Shown: positions 24,652-30,781 of the stretch, one piece after another | Layout of the letters: every line of letters begins with the position of its first letter | Numbering within the stretch: position 1 is the stretch's first letter | Source: JBCDBY01 sp039182715 | Lineage (GTDB): Bacteria > Planctomycetota > PLA2 | Assembly (NCBI GenBank): GCA_039182715.1 | Contig: JBCDBY010000010.1 | Span: 1-30,781, forward strand | Length of the DNA: 30,781 nt | Reading direction: 5' to 3' | Position numbers and translations under genes: made by a program | The notes under the pieces: generated by a model | What the model was told of the DNA's origin: nothing | What the model saw: only the letters and a program-made list of their open reading frames with translations | Databases searched by the model: none

Positions 24652-25056
24652 ATGCAGGAAGGGGATCGAGTTCGTCGCCGCGCCTTCGTGTCCGCGGCCG
24701 TGCTCGGGGTGTTGCTGATGGCCGCGCTCGCGATGCGGGCGACGCCGGAGGAGGCGTCCCTGGCCGGGGTCGAGGGGCCCTCGTGCGCGCTGCGCATGCT
24801 GTTCGGCGAGCACAGTTGTCCCGGCTGCGGCCTCACGCGAGCTACGGCGCTCGCTGCGCAGGGGGAGGCGGCCGCCGCGTGGCGCACCCATCCCGCCGGA
24901 TTGCTTGTCGTGGCGCTGCTGGCCGCCGGTCTGCTCGTGCAGCTCTCCATCGCCGTCGCCGGCCGCTCCGGCGGCCGACACGCGTTCCTGATCAAGGCGG
25001 GACGGCTGGCGCTCTTCGCCGGCGTGCTGGGAGGGTGGATTCTGAAATGGTCCTGA
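24652..25056 (+). CDS. DUF2752 family membrane protein
   Basis: A 134-residue membrane protein with about three helices: residues 11-28, a long segment at 84-104 and one near 115-131. Between the first two lies CPGCGLTRA, the CPxCGxTR signature of DUF2752 proteins, whose function is unknown. The start is ATG 24652; GTG 24634 in frame is an alternative. The gene overlaps the next by 10 bases and opens a run of eight tightly packed genes. Confidence 0.82.
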   Translation: MQEGDRVRRRAFVSAAVLGVLLMAALAMRATPEEASLAGVEGPSCALRMLFGEHSCPGCGLTRATALAAQGEAAAAWRTHPAGLLVVALLAAGLLVQLSIAVAGRSGGRHAFLIKAGRLALFAGVLGGWILKWS

Positions 25057-25628
25057 TCGCGCAGTCCGAGCTGTTCATCCAGCTGATGATCATGGCGGTC
25101 TTCGCCATCGCGTGCGCCGCCATCGCGACGAACCGGGGTCGCAGCGGCGTGGTCTGGTTCTTCATCGGGCTCTTCTTTCCCTGCCTGGGGATCATCCTCA
25201 TCCTCGCGCTGCCCGACCTGAAGATCGAGCGCGAGAAGGAGGAGGCGATGCGGCGCGAGAACCGGCGCCTGCGCGAACGGCTGCGCAAGGAGCGCCAGGT
25301 CTCCGATCAGCGCCATCGCTCGACGCAGGAGCGGCTCGACATCCACGACGAGGCGCTCGGCATCGACACCACGCGCGCCAACCTTCCCGAGTCGGAGCCG
25401 GCCGCGCGCGTGGCGCCCGGCGCACCGCCGCCGCCGCCCTCGCAGACCCGGCAGGAGTGGTACTACCTCAACGGCGACGAACGGATCGGCCCGCTGGCGC
25501 TCGGCGCGCTCAAGGAACTCTGGTCGGTCGGCGACGTCACGCCGGAGACGCTTGTGTGGAAGGACGGACTGCAGGACTGGCTGCCGATCCGGAGGCTGCC
25601 GAAGCTGGTGGGGTTCCTCGATGGTTGA
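25047..25628 (+). CDS. Membrane protein with coiled coil and C-terminal GYF_2 domain
   Basis: A 193-residue protein. Residues 10-55 hold two hydrophobic helices (LMIMAVFAIACAAIA and VVWFFIGLFFPCLGIILIL). A charged helix rich in Glu and Arg follows at about 59-105, likely a coiled coil. After a Pro-rich linker (APPPPPS) lies EWYYLNGDERIGPLALGALKELW and the rest of a GYF_2 domain, a small module thought to bind partners or Pro-rich peptides; its WKDGLQDWLPI ending is typical. It overlaps both neighbours by 8 to 10 bases, so translation is coupled. Role unknown. Confidence 0.82.
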   Translation: MVLIAQSELFIQLMIMAVFAIACAAIATNRGRSGVVWFFIGLFFPCLGIILILALPDLKIEREKEEAMRRENRRLRERLRKERQVSDQRHRSTQERLDIHDEALGIDTTRANLPESEPAARVAPGAPPPPPSQTRQEWYYLNGDERIGPLALGALKELWSVGDVTPETLVWKDGLQDWLPIRRLPKLVGFLDG

Positions 25629-26526
25629 GCCCGTCATCACGCCCGAGGGGCCCGTCGTCCGCGCGCGTTTCGGCGGCATCCTCGACGGGCGCGTCGATAC
25701 GCCGGAGACGCTGCAGGAAGCGGCGCGCCGGCTTGGCGACGTCGGCGTGGCGACGGTCGACCTCGACATCGACGGCGGCCGGTTCACGCTCATGCTGGAA
25801 GAGGACTGGGTGGCCGGCGAGCGCATGACGGACGAGGCGATGCAGGCGTTCGTCGCGGAGCTGCAGCGCTTCATCGATACGACCGCCGATCCGGTCTCGG
25901 TGGAATCCACGCTCTCCTGCGTGCAGATCTACGGCAACGCGGTGCTGGAGACGCTCTTCCAGACGCGCGGCGGCCAGCTCAGCGTCTTCGGCCGCGCGCG
26001 GCCGATCGAGGAGGACGACGCGGCGTTCGAGCAGCGCACGGAGCTGCAGCGCGAGATCGCACGCGTCGACAAGCGCAAGGCGATCGGCATCGTCGCGCTG
26101 CTCATGATCGGATTCGGTCTGATGGCGTGGCACTCCGGCTACGTCGACCGCCTGATGGCGGCGTCCGCCTCGTCGCTCACGCTCGACGCGGGGCCGTTCG
26201 AGGGGATGTTGAGCATGTCGGTCGAGAAGAAGTGGGGCCTGTACCACGTCACGCTCGCGCCGGCGGCCGCCTTCCCCGAGGAGGGCGCCGAGATACCCGC
26301 GGGCTCCGATCGCGCGCGCCGCGCCGCGTGGCGCATCGCCGAGTCGGGGGGCACGCTCTACGTACAGCTGCGCTCCGCGTCCGGCGAGGTGCTGGAGAGC
26401 GTCGAGGGCGAGCTCCGTGTTCTCGTGGCCGGGGGCGAGGACCGCGCGGTCGTCGTCCGGTTGCCGGGCCGCATCGAGGGCGCGCGGGTGCGGCTGGACC
26501 TCGACCGGGGCAAGCCCGCTCGATGA
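25621..26526 (+). CDS. Membrane-anchored protein of unknown family
   Basis: A 301-residue protein with a single membrane helix at about 153-171 (IGIVALLMIGFGLMAWHSG). The N-terminal part (1-145), rich in acidic residues, would be cytoplasmic, and the C-terminal 130 residues a beta-rich domain outside. I do not recognise either. Starts inside the stop region of the GYF_2 gene and ends in an ATGA overlap with the protease gene, so the three products are probably made together. Confidence 0.75.
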   Translation: MVEPVITPEGPVVRARFGGILDGRVDTPETLQEAARRLGDVGVATVDLDIDGGRFTLMLEEDWVAGERMTDEAMQAFVAELQRFIDTTADPVSVESTLSCVQIYGNAVLETLFQTRGGQLSVFGRARPIEEDDAAFEQRTELQREIARVDKRKAIGIVALLMIGFGLMAWHSGYVDRLMAASASSLTLDAGPFEGMLSMSVEKKWGLYHVTLAPAAAFPEEGAEIPAGSDRARRAAWRIAESGGTLYVQLRSASGEVLESVEGELRVLVAGGEDRAVVVRLPGRIEGARVRLDLDRGKPAR

Positions 26527-27500
26527 GCGCGGACGTGCGGTACTGGCCGTCCGGTCGGCCGCCGCCGGACGACGAGCGCGTCGAGACCGACTGCCCCGCG
26601 TGCGGACTGCACTGGGTCATCCACGCGCGTCTGGCGGGCCACGGCATGCGCTGCGAGTGCGGCACCATGATCGACGTCCCGAAGCGCGAGGCCGGGATGA
26701 TTTCGTACGAGAAACCGTCGGCGATCGCGCCGGTGTCGCGCTCCTCGTTGCGGCGCTCGCGGCGCGTCGATCCGGATCAGGGCTACGCGAAGCCGCCCTC
26801 GCCGCAAGAGACCGTGCTCGAGGTGCCGACCTCGATGTCGATGGGGGCCAACACGCTGCGGCATGCCAGCCTCGATACGCGCCGCCGCTGGCTCGGCCGC
26901 GGCGTGCTCGAGTTGGCGCTGGTCGTCGCTGCGTTCTGGTTTCCGCCGCTGCTCATCGAACTCTTCGCGAGTGGCGAGGGCATCATCTACCTGCCGCTGA
27001 CCGGCGCGCTCTCGGGACTGCTCGTCGTGCTGGTCGGGCTGCCGGCCGCGCACTACATGTTTCGTCCGGTCCGGCCGGCGCACATCGGGTACTTCGCCGA
27101 AGCCGCGTTGGTCTGCATCGCGGCCGCGGGGCTTGCGTATCTGTGGGTCCAGTTCCTGCAAGAGCACATGGACCTCGGCGTTTCGGAGGTGGGGCTGCTG
27201 CAGGAGCGGCTCGGCGTGCCCTGGCTGATCGCGCTCTACTGTTTCGTGCCCGCGGTGTTCGAGGAACTCGCCTTCCGCGGCCTGTTGATGGGCCGCTTCG
27301 CCACGCTGCTCGGCCGCCAGGGCGCGCTGCTCGCGACGACGGTCGCCTTCGCGCTGGCCCACGGCATCACCTTCGGCCTTCCGTTCCACATGTTCGGCGG
27401 GTTCTATCTCGGGTGGCTCCGCCTGCGGTCGGGCAGTCTGCTGCCCTGCATGCTGGGGCACTTCGTCTACAACGGCGTCGTGATCTTCGTGATCGGCTGA
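26523..27500 (+). CDS. CPBP-family intramembrane metalloprotease with N-terminal zinc ribbon
   Basis: A 325-residue membrane protein of the CAAX-protease/bacteriocin-processing family. The C-terminal half holds the family signature: EELAFRG (E247, E248, R252), His280 in FALAHG and GHFVYN with His313, which form the metal site inside the membrane. About six to seven helices lie between residues 125 and 325. The first 60 residues contain C24-x2-C27 and C44-x-C46, a zinc-ribbon-like fold in the cytoplasm, joined to the membrane part by a long polar linker. This added domain could recruit substrate or sense zinc or redox state. The start is ATG 26523, overlapping the previous stop. Confidence 0.88.
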   Translation: MSADVRYWPSGRPPPDDERVETDCPACGLHWVIHARLAGHGMRCECGTMIDVPKREAGMISYEKPSAIAPVSRSSLRRSRRVDPDQGYAKPPSPQETVLEVPTSMSMGANTLRHASLDTRRRWLGRGVLELALVVAAFWFPPLLIELFASGEGIIYLPLTGALSGLLVVLVGLPAAHYMFRPVRPAHIGYFAEAALVCIAAAGLAYLWVQFLQEHMDLGVSEVGLLQERLGVPWLIALYCFVPAVFEELAFRGLLMGRFATLLGRQGALLATTVAFALAHGITFGLPFHMFGGFYLGWLRLRSGSLLPCMLGHFVYNGVVIFVIG

Positions 27501-27505
27501 CGCGG

Positions 27506-27511
27506 TATGCT
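27506..27511 (+). promoter_or_regulatory. -10-like box before the YdeI-like gene (TATGCT)
   Basis: TATGCT ends 7 bases before the ATG at 27519 and overlaps an upstream in-frame ATG at 27507. It may be an internal promoter of the operon and favours 27519 as start. Confidence 0.35.
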
Positions 27512-27518
27512 GCCCGGC

Positions 27519-28133
27519 ATGCCGAAGACCGATCCGCGCGTCGACGACTACATCCAGAAGGCGCCGCCGTTCGCCCGCCCGATCCTCGAGAAGATCCGCA
27601 AGGTGATGCACAAGGGCGATCGGAACTTCGAGGAGAACATCAAGTGGGGCAACCCGACGTTCGAACTCGACGGGATCGTGGGCGGCATGGGCGCGTTCAA
27701 GAAGCATGTCGCCTGGGGTTTCTGGAACGCGCCCGCGATGAGCGATCCGGAGGGCCTCTTCGAGGGCAATCCGAAGAAGAGCCCCTATGCGATGAAGGTC
27801 GCCGACGTGAAGGAGATGCCGAGCGAGAAGGTGCTGGTCGGCTACGTGAAGGAAGCCGTCGCGCTCAACAAGGCGGGCGTGAAGCGCCCGACGAACCGCG
27901 TGGGCGGCACGAAGCCGCCGGCGCGCGCACCGAAGGACCTGATGGACGCACTCAAGAAGAGCCCGAAGGCGCTCGCCACCTACAAGGCGTTTTCGCCGTC
28001 GAAGAAGCGGGACTACGTCGAGTGGGTGACCGAGGCGAAGCGCGACGCGACGCGCACCAAGCGCATCGCGACCGCGGTCGAGTGGATGGCGGAAGGCAAG
28101 TCACGCAACTGGAAGTACGAGAAGAAGTGCTGA
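27519..28133 (+). CDS. DUF1801/YdeI-like protein
   Basis: A 204-residue cytoplasmic protein. The N-terminal part (DPRVDDYIQKAPPFARPILEKIRKVMHK) matches the DUF1801 fold. The C-terminal AFSPSKKRDYVEWVTEAKRD followed by TRTKRIATAVEWM is the ending of YdeI/OmpD-associated proteins. Members have been linked to peptide resistance, but no reaction is established. The start may be ATG 27519 (MPKTDPR, preferred) or ATG 27507, 12 bases earlier. It overlaps the next gene by 7 bases. Confidence 0.85.
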   Translation: MPKTDPRVDDYIQKAPPFARPILEKIRKVMHKGDRNFEENIKWGNPTFELDGIVGGMGAFKKHVAWGFWNAPAMSDPEGLFEGNPKKSPYAMKVADVKEMPSEKVLVGYVKEAVALNKAGVKRPTNRVGGTKPPARAPKDLMDALKKSPKALATYKAFSPSKKRDYVEWVTEAKRDATRTKRIATAVEWMAEGKSRNWKYEKKC

Positions 28134-28600
28134 CGGGCGACTACTTCGCGTACGGGTCGAACCTCAGTTCGCGGCGACTGCGCGCGCGCACGCCGTCGGC
28201 ACGACCGGTGCGCGTCGCGGCGCTCGAGGGCTGGTCGCTGCGCTGGCACAAGCGCAGCCTCGACGGCTCCGGCAAGTGCGACATCGTGCCCGAGGAGGGC
28301 GGAACGGTGTGGGGCGTCGTCTACGCCATCGATCTGCGCGAGAAGCCGCGGCTCGATGCGGCGGAGGGACTCGGCCACGGTTACGAGGAACGACGGGTCG
28401 AGCACGGCTGGACCTACGTGGCGACCGACGTCGATCCGTCGCGCATGCCGTACGACTGGTACAAGGCGTTCGTGGTCGCCGGCGCGCGCGAGCACGGGTT
28501 GCCCGATGCGTACGTGCGCGGGCTGGAAGCGGTGCCGGCACGCATGGACGAGGATCGCGAACGCGCGCGCCGACAGGCGCTCATCCTGGAGGATCGATGA
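28127..28600 (+). CDS. Gamma-glutamylcyclotransferase-like enzyme
   Basis: A 157-residue enzyme of the GGCT fold, which cyclises gamma-glutamyl groups to 5-oxoproline. YGSN at residues 9-12 is the substrate loop and Glu80 (DAAEGLGHGYEE) sits at the catalytic position. The C-terminal YKAFVVAGAREHGLPDAYV is typical of small bacterial members. The start is GTG 28127 preceded by GAGAAGAA, within the end of the previous gene. It ends in an ATGA overlap with the next gene. Its true substrate may be another gamma-glutamyl compound. Confidence 0.87.
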   Translation: MLTGDYFAYGSNLSSRRLRARTPSARPVRVAALEGWSLRWHKRSLDGSGKCDIVPEEGGTVWGVVYAIDLREKPRLDAAEGLGHGYEERRVEHGWTYVATDVDPSRMPYDWYKAFVVAGAREHGLPDAYVRGLEAVPARMDEDRERARRQALILEDR

Positions 28601-28869
28601 AACGTCTCGTGGTCCCGCTCTCGATCGTCGGCCTGTGGGGGCTCTTCGCCTGGAGCTATCAGGGCCAGGAGGACGGGAGCTCCGGGTTCTCCCCGATCGG
28701 CTGGGTCTACGCGATCTTTCTGATGCCGTACAAGCTGCTCTCCATGTCGCTCGGCTGGGCCCACTCCAACAGCGACCTTCCGATGATCTTCCTCAGCTGC
28801 TTCGGGTTCTGGGGACTGCTCGCCGTCGGCGGCGCGCTTCTCCTGCGGTCCCGTAAAGTGAGCGCATGA
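28597..28869 (+). CDS. Small membrane protein, unknown
   Basis: A 90-residue protein with helices at about 5-20, 35-52 and 63-83 (MIFLSCFGFWGLLAVGGALLL), ending in RSRKVSA. No family recognised. Overlaps its neighbours by 4 bases on both sides (ATGA), which strongly supports that it is translated. Confidence 0.75.
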   Translation: MKRLVVPLSIVGLWGLFAWSYQGQEDGSSGFSPIGWVYAIFLMPYKLLSMSLGWAHSNSDLPMIFLSCFGFWGLLAVGGALLLRSRKVSA

Positions 28870-29606
28870 CGATCGGGTCGGAGAGCGAACTCGTCGCGCT
28901 GCGACGGGCCGGCCGCGCGGTGGCCGATGCGCTCGCCGCGATGAAGGCGGCGGTCGCGCCCGGCATCACGACCGCCGCACTCGACGACATCGGCAAGGCC
29001 GCGCTCGCGCCGTACGACGCCATTTCCGCGCCGCAGCGCGACTACGGTTTTCCCGGCTTCAACTGCATCAGCGTCAACGACGCCATCGTGCACGGTGTGC
29101 CGGGACCGCGCGCAATCGAGCCGGGCGATCTCGTGAAGCTCGACGTCACGGTGGTGGTGGACGGGTTCGTCGCCGACGCGGCGATCACCGTCGCGGTGCC
29201 GCCGATCGAGCCGGCGCGCGCCGCGCTCGTGATCTGCGCGCAGCATGCGCTCGCCCGTGCGCTCGAGGTGGTGCGGCCCGGCGTGAAGGTGCGGGAGATC
29301 GGGCGCGCGGTGCAGACCGAGGTCCAGCGCCACGGCTTCCACGTGCTGCGCGAGCTCGCCGGCCACGGCGTGGGGCGGAAGATCCACGAGCCGCCCCAGG
29401 TGCCCAACTTCCCCGATCCGCTCCAGCGCGATGTGCTGCACGAGGGGCTGGTCTTCGCCCTCGAACCGCTCGTCGCGGAACGCCGCTCCCGGGTGCTCGA
29501 AGACGCCGACGGCTGGACGCTGCGCACCGACTCGGGCGCCTGGGCGGCGCATGCCGAGCACACCGTGCTCGTGACGGCCGACGGCTACGAGCTCATCACG
29601 GGCTGA
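28866..29606 (+). CDS. map: Type I methionine aminopeptidase
   Basis: A 246-residue cytoplasmic enzyme that removes the first Met from new proteins. All metal ligands and the proton-relay His are present: His76 (VHG), Asp93 (KLDV), Asp104 (ADAA), His167 (GHGVG), Glu200 (ALEP) and Glu231 (AEHT). They sit about four residues earlier than in the E. coli enzyme. No N-terminal zinc finger is present. It is the last gene of the eight-gene run and is followed by a terminator. Confidence 0.94.
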   Translation: MTIGSESELVALRRAGRAVADALAAMKAAVAPGITTAALDDIGKAALAPYDAISAPQRDYGFPGFNCISVNDAIVHGVPGPRAIEPGDLVKLDVTVVVDGFVADAAITVAVPPIEPARAALVICAQHALARALEVVRPGVKVREIGRAVQTEVQRHGFHVLRELAGHGVGRKIHEPPQVPNFPDPLQRDVLHEGLVFALEPLVAERRSRVLEDADGWTLRTDSGAWAAHAEHTVLVTADGYELITG

Positions 29607-29633
29607 GCACGACGTCGCTCCCCGGTTCCTTTG

Positions 29634-29670
29634 AAAAACCCCTTGGATGAGGGGTTTTCGATTTATTTTT
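29634..29670 (+). terminator. Intrinsic terminator after map
   Basis: AAAACCCC (29635-29642) and GGGGTTTT (29651-29658) form a perfect stem, extended by two inner pairs around GGAT. T-rich sequence follows (ATTTATTTTT). It closes the DUF2752-to-map operon. Confidence 0.85.
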
Positions 29671-29685
29671 GACCGCGTTCAAAAA
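29666..29685. promoter_or_regulatory. Operator copy 1 (TTTTTGACC/GTTCAAAAA)
   Basis: TTTTTGACCGCGTTCAAAAA is an inverted repeat with one mismatched pair. It has the same right half as the perfect copy at 29721 and overlaps the end of the map terminator. Very likely a TetR-family binding site. Confidence 0.65.
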
Positions 29686-29690
29686 ATATC

Positions 29691-29718
29691 TTGCCCCGTG
29701 CGGGGCTCCGGGCATACT
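29691..29718 (+). promoter_or_regulatory. Candidate promoter between the two operators
   Basis: TTGCCC (29691-29696) and CATACT (29713-29718) with a 16-base spacer make a plausible -35/-10 pair. The spacer contains the palindrome CCCCGTGCGGGG (29694-29705, overlapping the -35 end). Confidence 0.45.
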
Positions 29719-29720
29719 TG

Positions 29721-29738
29721 TTTTGAACACGTTCAAAA
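29721..29738. promoter_or_regulatory. Operator copy 2, perfect palindrome
   Basis: TTTTGAAC, AC, GTTCAAAA: a perfect 8-bp inverted repeat with a 2-base centre, placed just after the candidate -10 box and before the ribosome site. Bound regulator would block transcription of the three-gene operon. The TetR gene at 30519 is the obvious candidate. Confidence 0.75.
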
Positions 29739-29764
29739 ACGCCTTTGGAAGGAGGAACGACCCC

Positions 29765-30169
29765 ATGAACGCGATGGTGATTACCTACCTGCTCTACATC
29801 GTGCTGAGCCTCGGCCTGACGATCTGGGTGGCCCAGACCCTGTTCCGGAAGGGCCGGATCTTTCTGGTCGACGTCTTCGGCGGCAACGTCGAACTCGCCG
29901 ACTCGGTCAACCACCTGCTGGTGGTGGGCTTCTATCTGATCAACCTGGGCTACGTCTGCCTCGCGCTCAAGCTGACCCGGCCGGTCCTGTCCGCCTCGGA
30001 CTCCATCGAGTCGCTCTCCTACAAGGTCGGGCTGGTGCTGCTGGTCCTCGGCGGCATGCACTTCTTCAACCTGTGGCTGTTCGCCCGCATTCGCCGCGGC
30101 GCCCGCCTGCGCCACGCCCCGCCGCCGGTGCAGCCCGACGCGCACGCGCCTGCCCCCGGAGGAGCGTAG
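29765..30169 (+). CDS. Small integral membrane protein
   Basis: A 134-residue membrane protein with three helices: about 4-24, 47-66 and 85-105. The conserved-looking text TLFRKGRIFLVDVF and VNHLLVVGFYLINLGY resembles an uncharacterised family I recall beside DCC and TetR genes in other bacteria. The start at 29765 follows a strong GGAAGGAGG site. First gene of the operator-controlled operon; ends 4 bases before the DCC gene. Function unknown. Confidence 0.82.
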   Translation: MNAMVITYLLYIVLSLGLTIWVAQTLFRKGRIFLVDVFGGNVELADSVNHLLVVGFYLINLGYVCLALKLTRPVLSASDSIESLSYKVGLVLLVLGGMHFFNLWLFARIRRGARLRHAPPPVQPDAHAPAPGGA

Positions 30170-30173
30170 GACG

Positions 30174-30509
30174 ATGAACCAGCTCACCGTGCTCTACGAC
30201 GCGTCCTGCCATCTCTGCTGCCGCGCGCGCCGCTGGCTGGAAAACCAGGAACAGTACGTGCCGCTCCGATTCGTCGGGGCGGCCACGGACCACGCGAAGC
30301 GGGAGTTCCCTTACCTCGACCCCGAGGACACGCTCCAGGAGCTCACCGTCGTGGGGGACGATGGCTCGATCTACCGCGGCGCCAAGGCGTGGGTCATGTG
30401 CCTCTGGGCGCTCGTGGACCACCGCGGCAAGGCGCTCACGATCGTCTCCCCGGCCCTGCTACCTTCGGCGCGGCGGTTCATCGACTGGGTGTCGCGGAAT
30501 CGGCGATGA
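30174..30509 (+). CDS. DCC-family thiol-disulfide oxidoreductase (DUF393)
   Basis: A 111-residue thioredoxin-like protein. The family motif DxxCxxC appears as D9-A-S-C12-H-L-C15, followed by a third Cys at 16. Such proteins are predicted to catalyse disulfide exchange; the partner may be the membrane protein encoded just before. GGAGGAGCGTAGG precedes the ATG. No signal peptide, so it probably works in the cytoplasm. Confidence 0.85.
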   Translation: MNQLTVLYDASCHLCCRARRWLENQEQYVPLRFVGAATDHAKREFPYLDPEDTLQELTVVGDDGSIYRGAKAWVMCLWALVDHRGKALTIVSPALLPSARRFIDWVSRNRR

Positions 30510-30518
30510 TGAGTCGGC

Positions 30519-30781
30519 ATGAGCGAGGTCAAGACCAGTAAGGGCGAGCAGACCAAGGCGCGGATCGTGGAGGCGGCGCTCGAGCTGTTCAAGGAGAATG
30601 GCTTCGACGAAACCACGATGCGCGCCGTCGCCGGCAAGGCGGATGTCTCGCTCGGCAGCGCCTACTACTACTTCAAGTCGAAGGAGCAGCTGCTGCAGGC
30701 GTACTACGGCCGCGTGCACGAGGGGCACGTAGCGCGTCGAGCCCGTCTCCCCGTTGAGGTCGCCGAGGGCGACGATGCGAA
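30519..30781 (+). CDS. TetR-family transcriptional regulator, 3' end cut by the window edge
   Basis: The first 87 codons of a repressor. Residues 13-60 form the TetR helix-turn-helix: ARIVEAALELFKENGF, then TTMRAVAGKADVSLGSAYYYFKSKEQL, with the usual YYYF recognition-helix end. The ligand-binding part is off the window. It is the third gene behind two matching palindromes, so self-regulation of the operon is likely. The last 20 or so codons look less like a TetR continuation. Confidence 0.9.
   Translation, partial: MSEVKTSKGEQTKARIVEAALELFKENGFDETTMRAVAGKADVSLGSAYYYFKSKEQLLQAYYGRVHEGHVARRARLPVEVAEGDDA

Overview
This 30.8 kb window is bacterial chromosomal DNA of very high G+C. It is densely coded, with no rRNA, tRNA, CRISPR array or insertion sequence visible, and no gene-free stretch longer than 300 bases. 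Both ends cut a gene: recQ on the left and a TetR regulator on the right. The gene mix is large multihaem c-type cytochromes, outer-membrane lipoproteins, Hanks-type Ser/Thr kinases (one with an ATPase and repeat tail), STAS proteins, DUF2752, GYF_2 and CPBP proteins. It suggests a Gram-negative environmental lineage of the Planctomycetota, Acidobacteriota or Myxococcota kind. I cannot settle the phylum from sequence alone.

Layout. 1-2290: recQ (minus, partial) and a STAS protein (plus) around a divergent intergenic region. 2291-12590: a long minus-strand cluster read from right to left. It holds a helical lipoprotein, a membrane protein fusing ferredoxin, FAD/NAD(P) and di-haem cytochrome b parts, a 23-haem cytochrome, an outer-membrane beta-barrel, a 7-haem lipoprotein and an 11-haem lipoprotein. 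12703-14566: a GT39-type membrane glycosyltransferase and a second STAS protein (minus). 14711-18286: a 1191-residue kinase/ATPase/TPR protein (plus). 18450-21457: a small membrane ORF, a CarD-like protein, a DinB-like protein and a membrane kinase. 21622-24606: a secreted 5'-nucleotidase-like phosphoesterase with a terminator, then a methyltransferase (minus). 24652-29606: eight tightly overlapping plus-strand genes from DUF2752 to methionine aminopeptidase, closed by a hairpin terminator. 29666-30781: a small operon of a membrane protein, a DCC thiol oxidoreductase and a TetR regulator, preceded by two matching palindromic operators.

The most striking content is the 2.3-12.6 kb cluster. Its products could form a complete electron path from cytoplasmic NAD(P)H or ferredoxin, through FAD, Fe-S clusters and two b haems, to a 23-haem periplasmic wire. 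From there a barrel and two haem lipoproteins (41 c haems in all) would carry electrons across the outer membrane. The direction, out to an acceptor or in from a donor, cannot be read from the sequence. Second, many genes lack a Shine-Dalgarno sequence and instead carry a TANNNT-like -10 box 6 to 9 bases before the start codon, which points to widespread leaderless transcripts.
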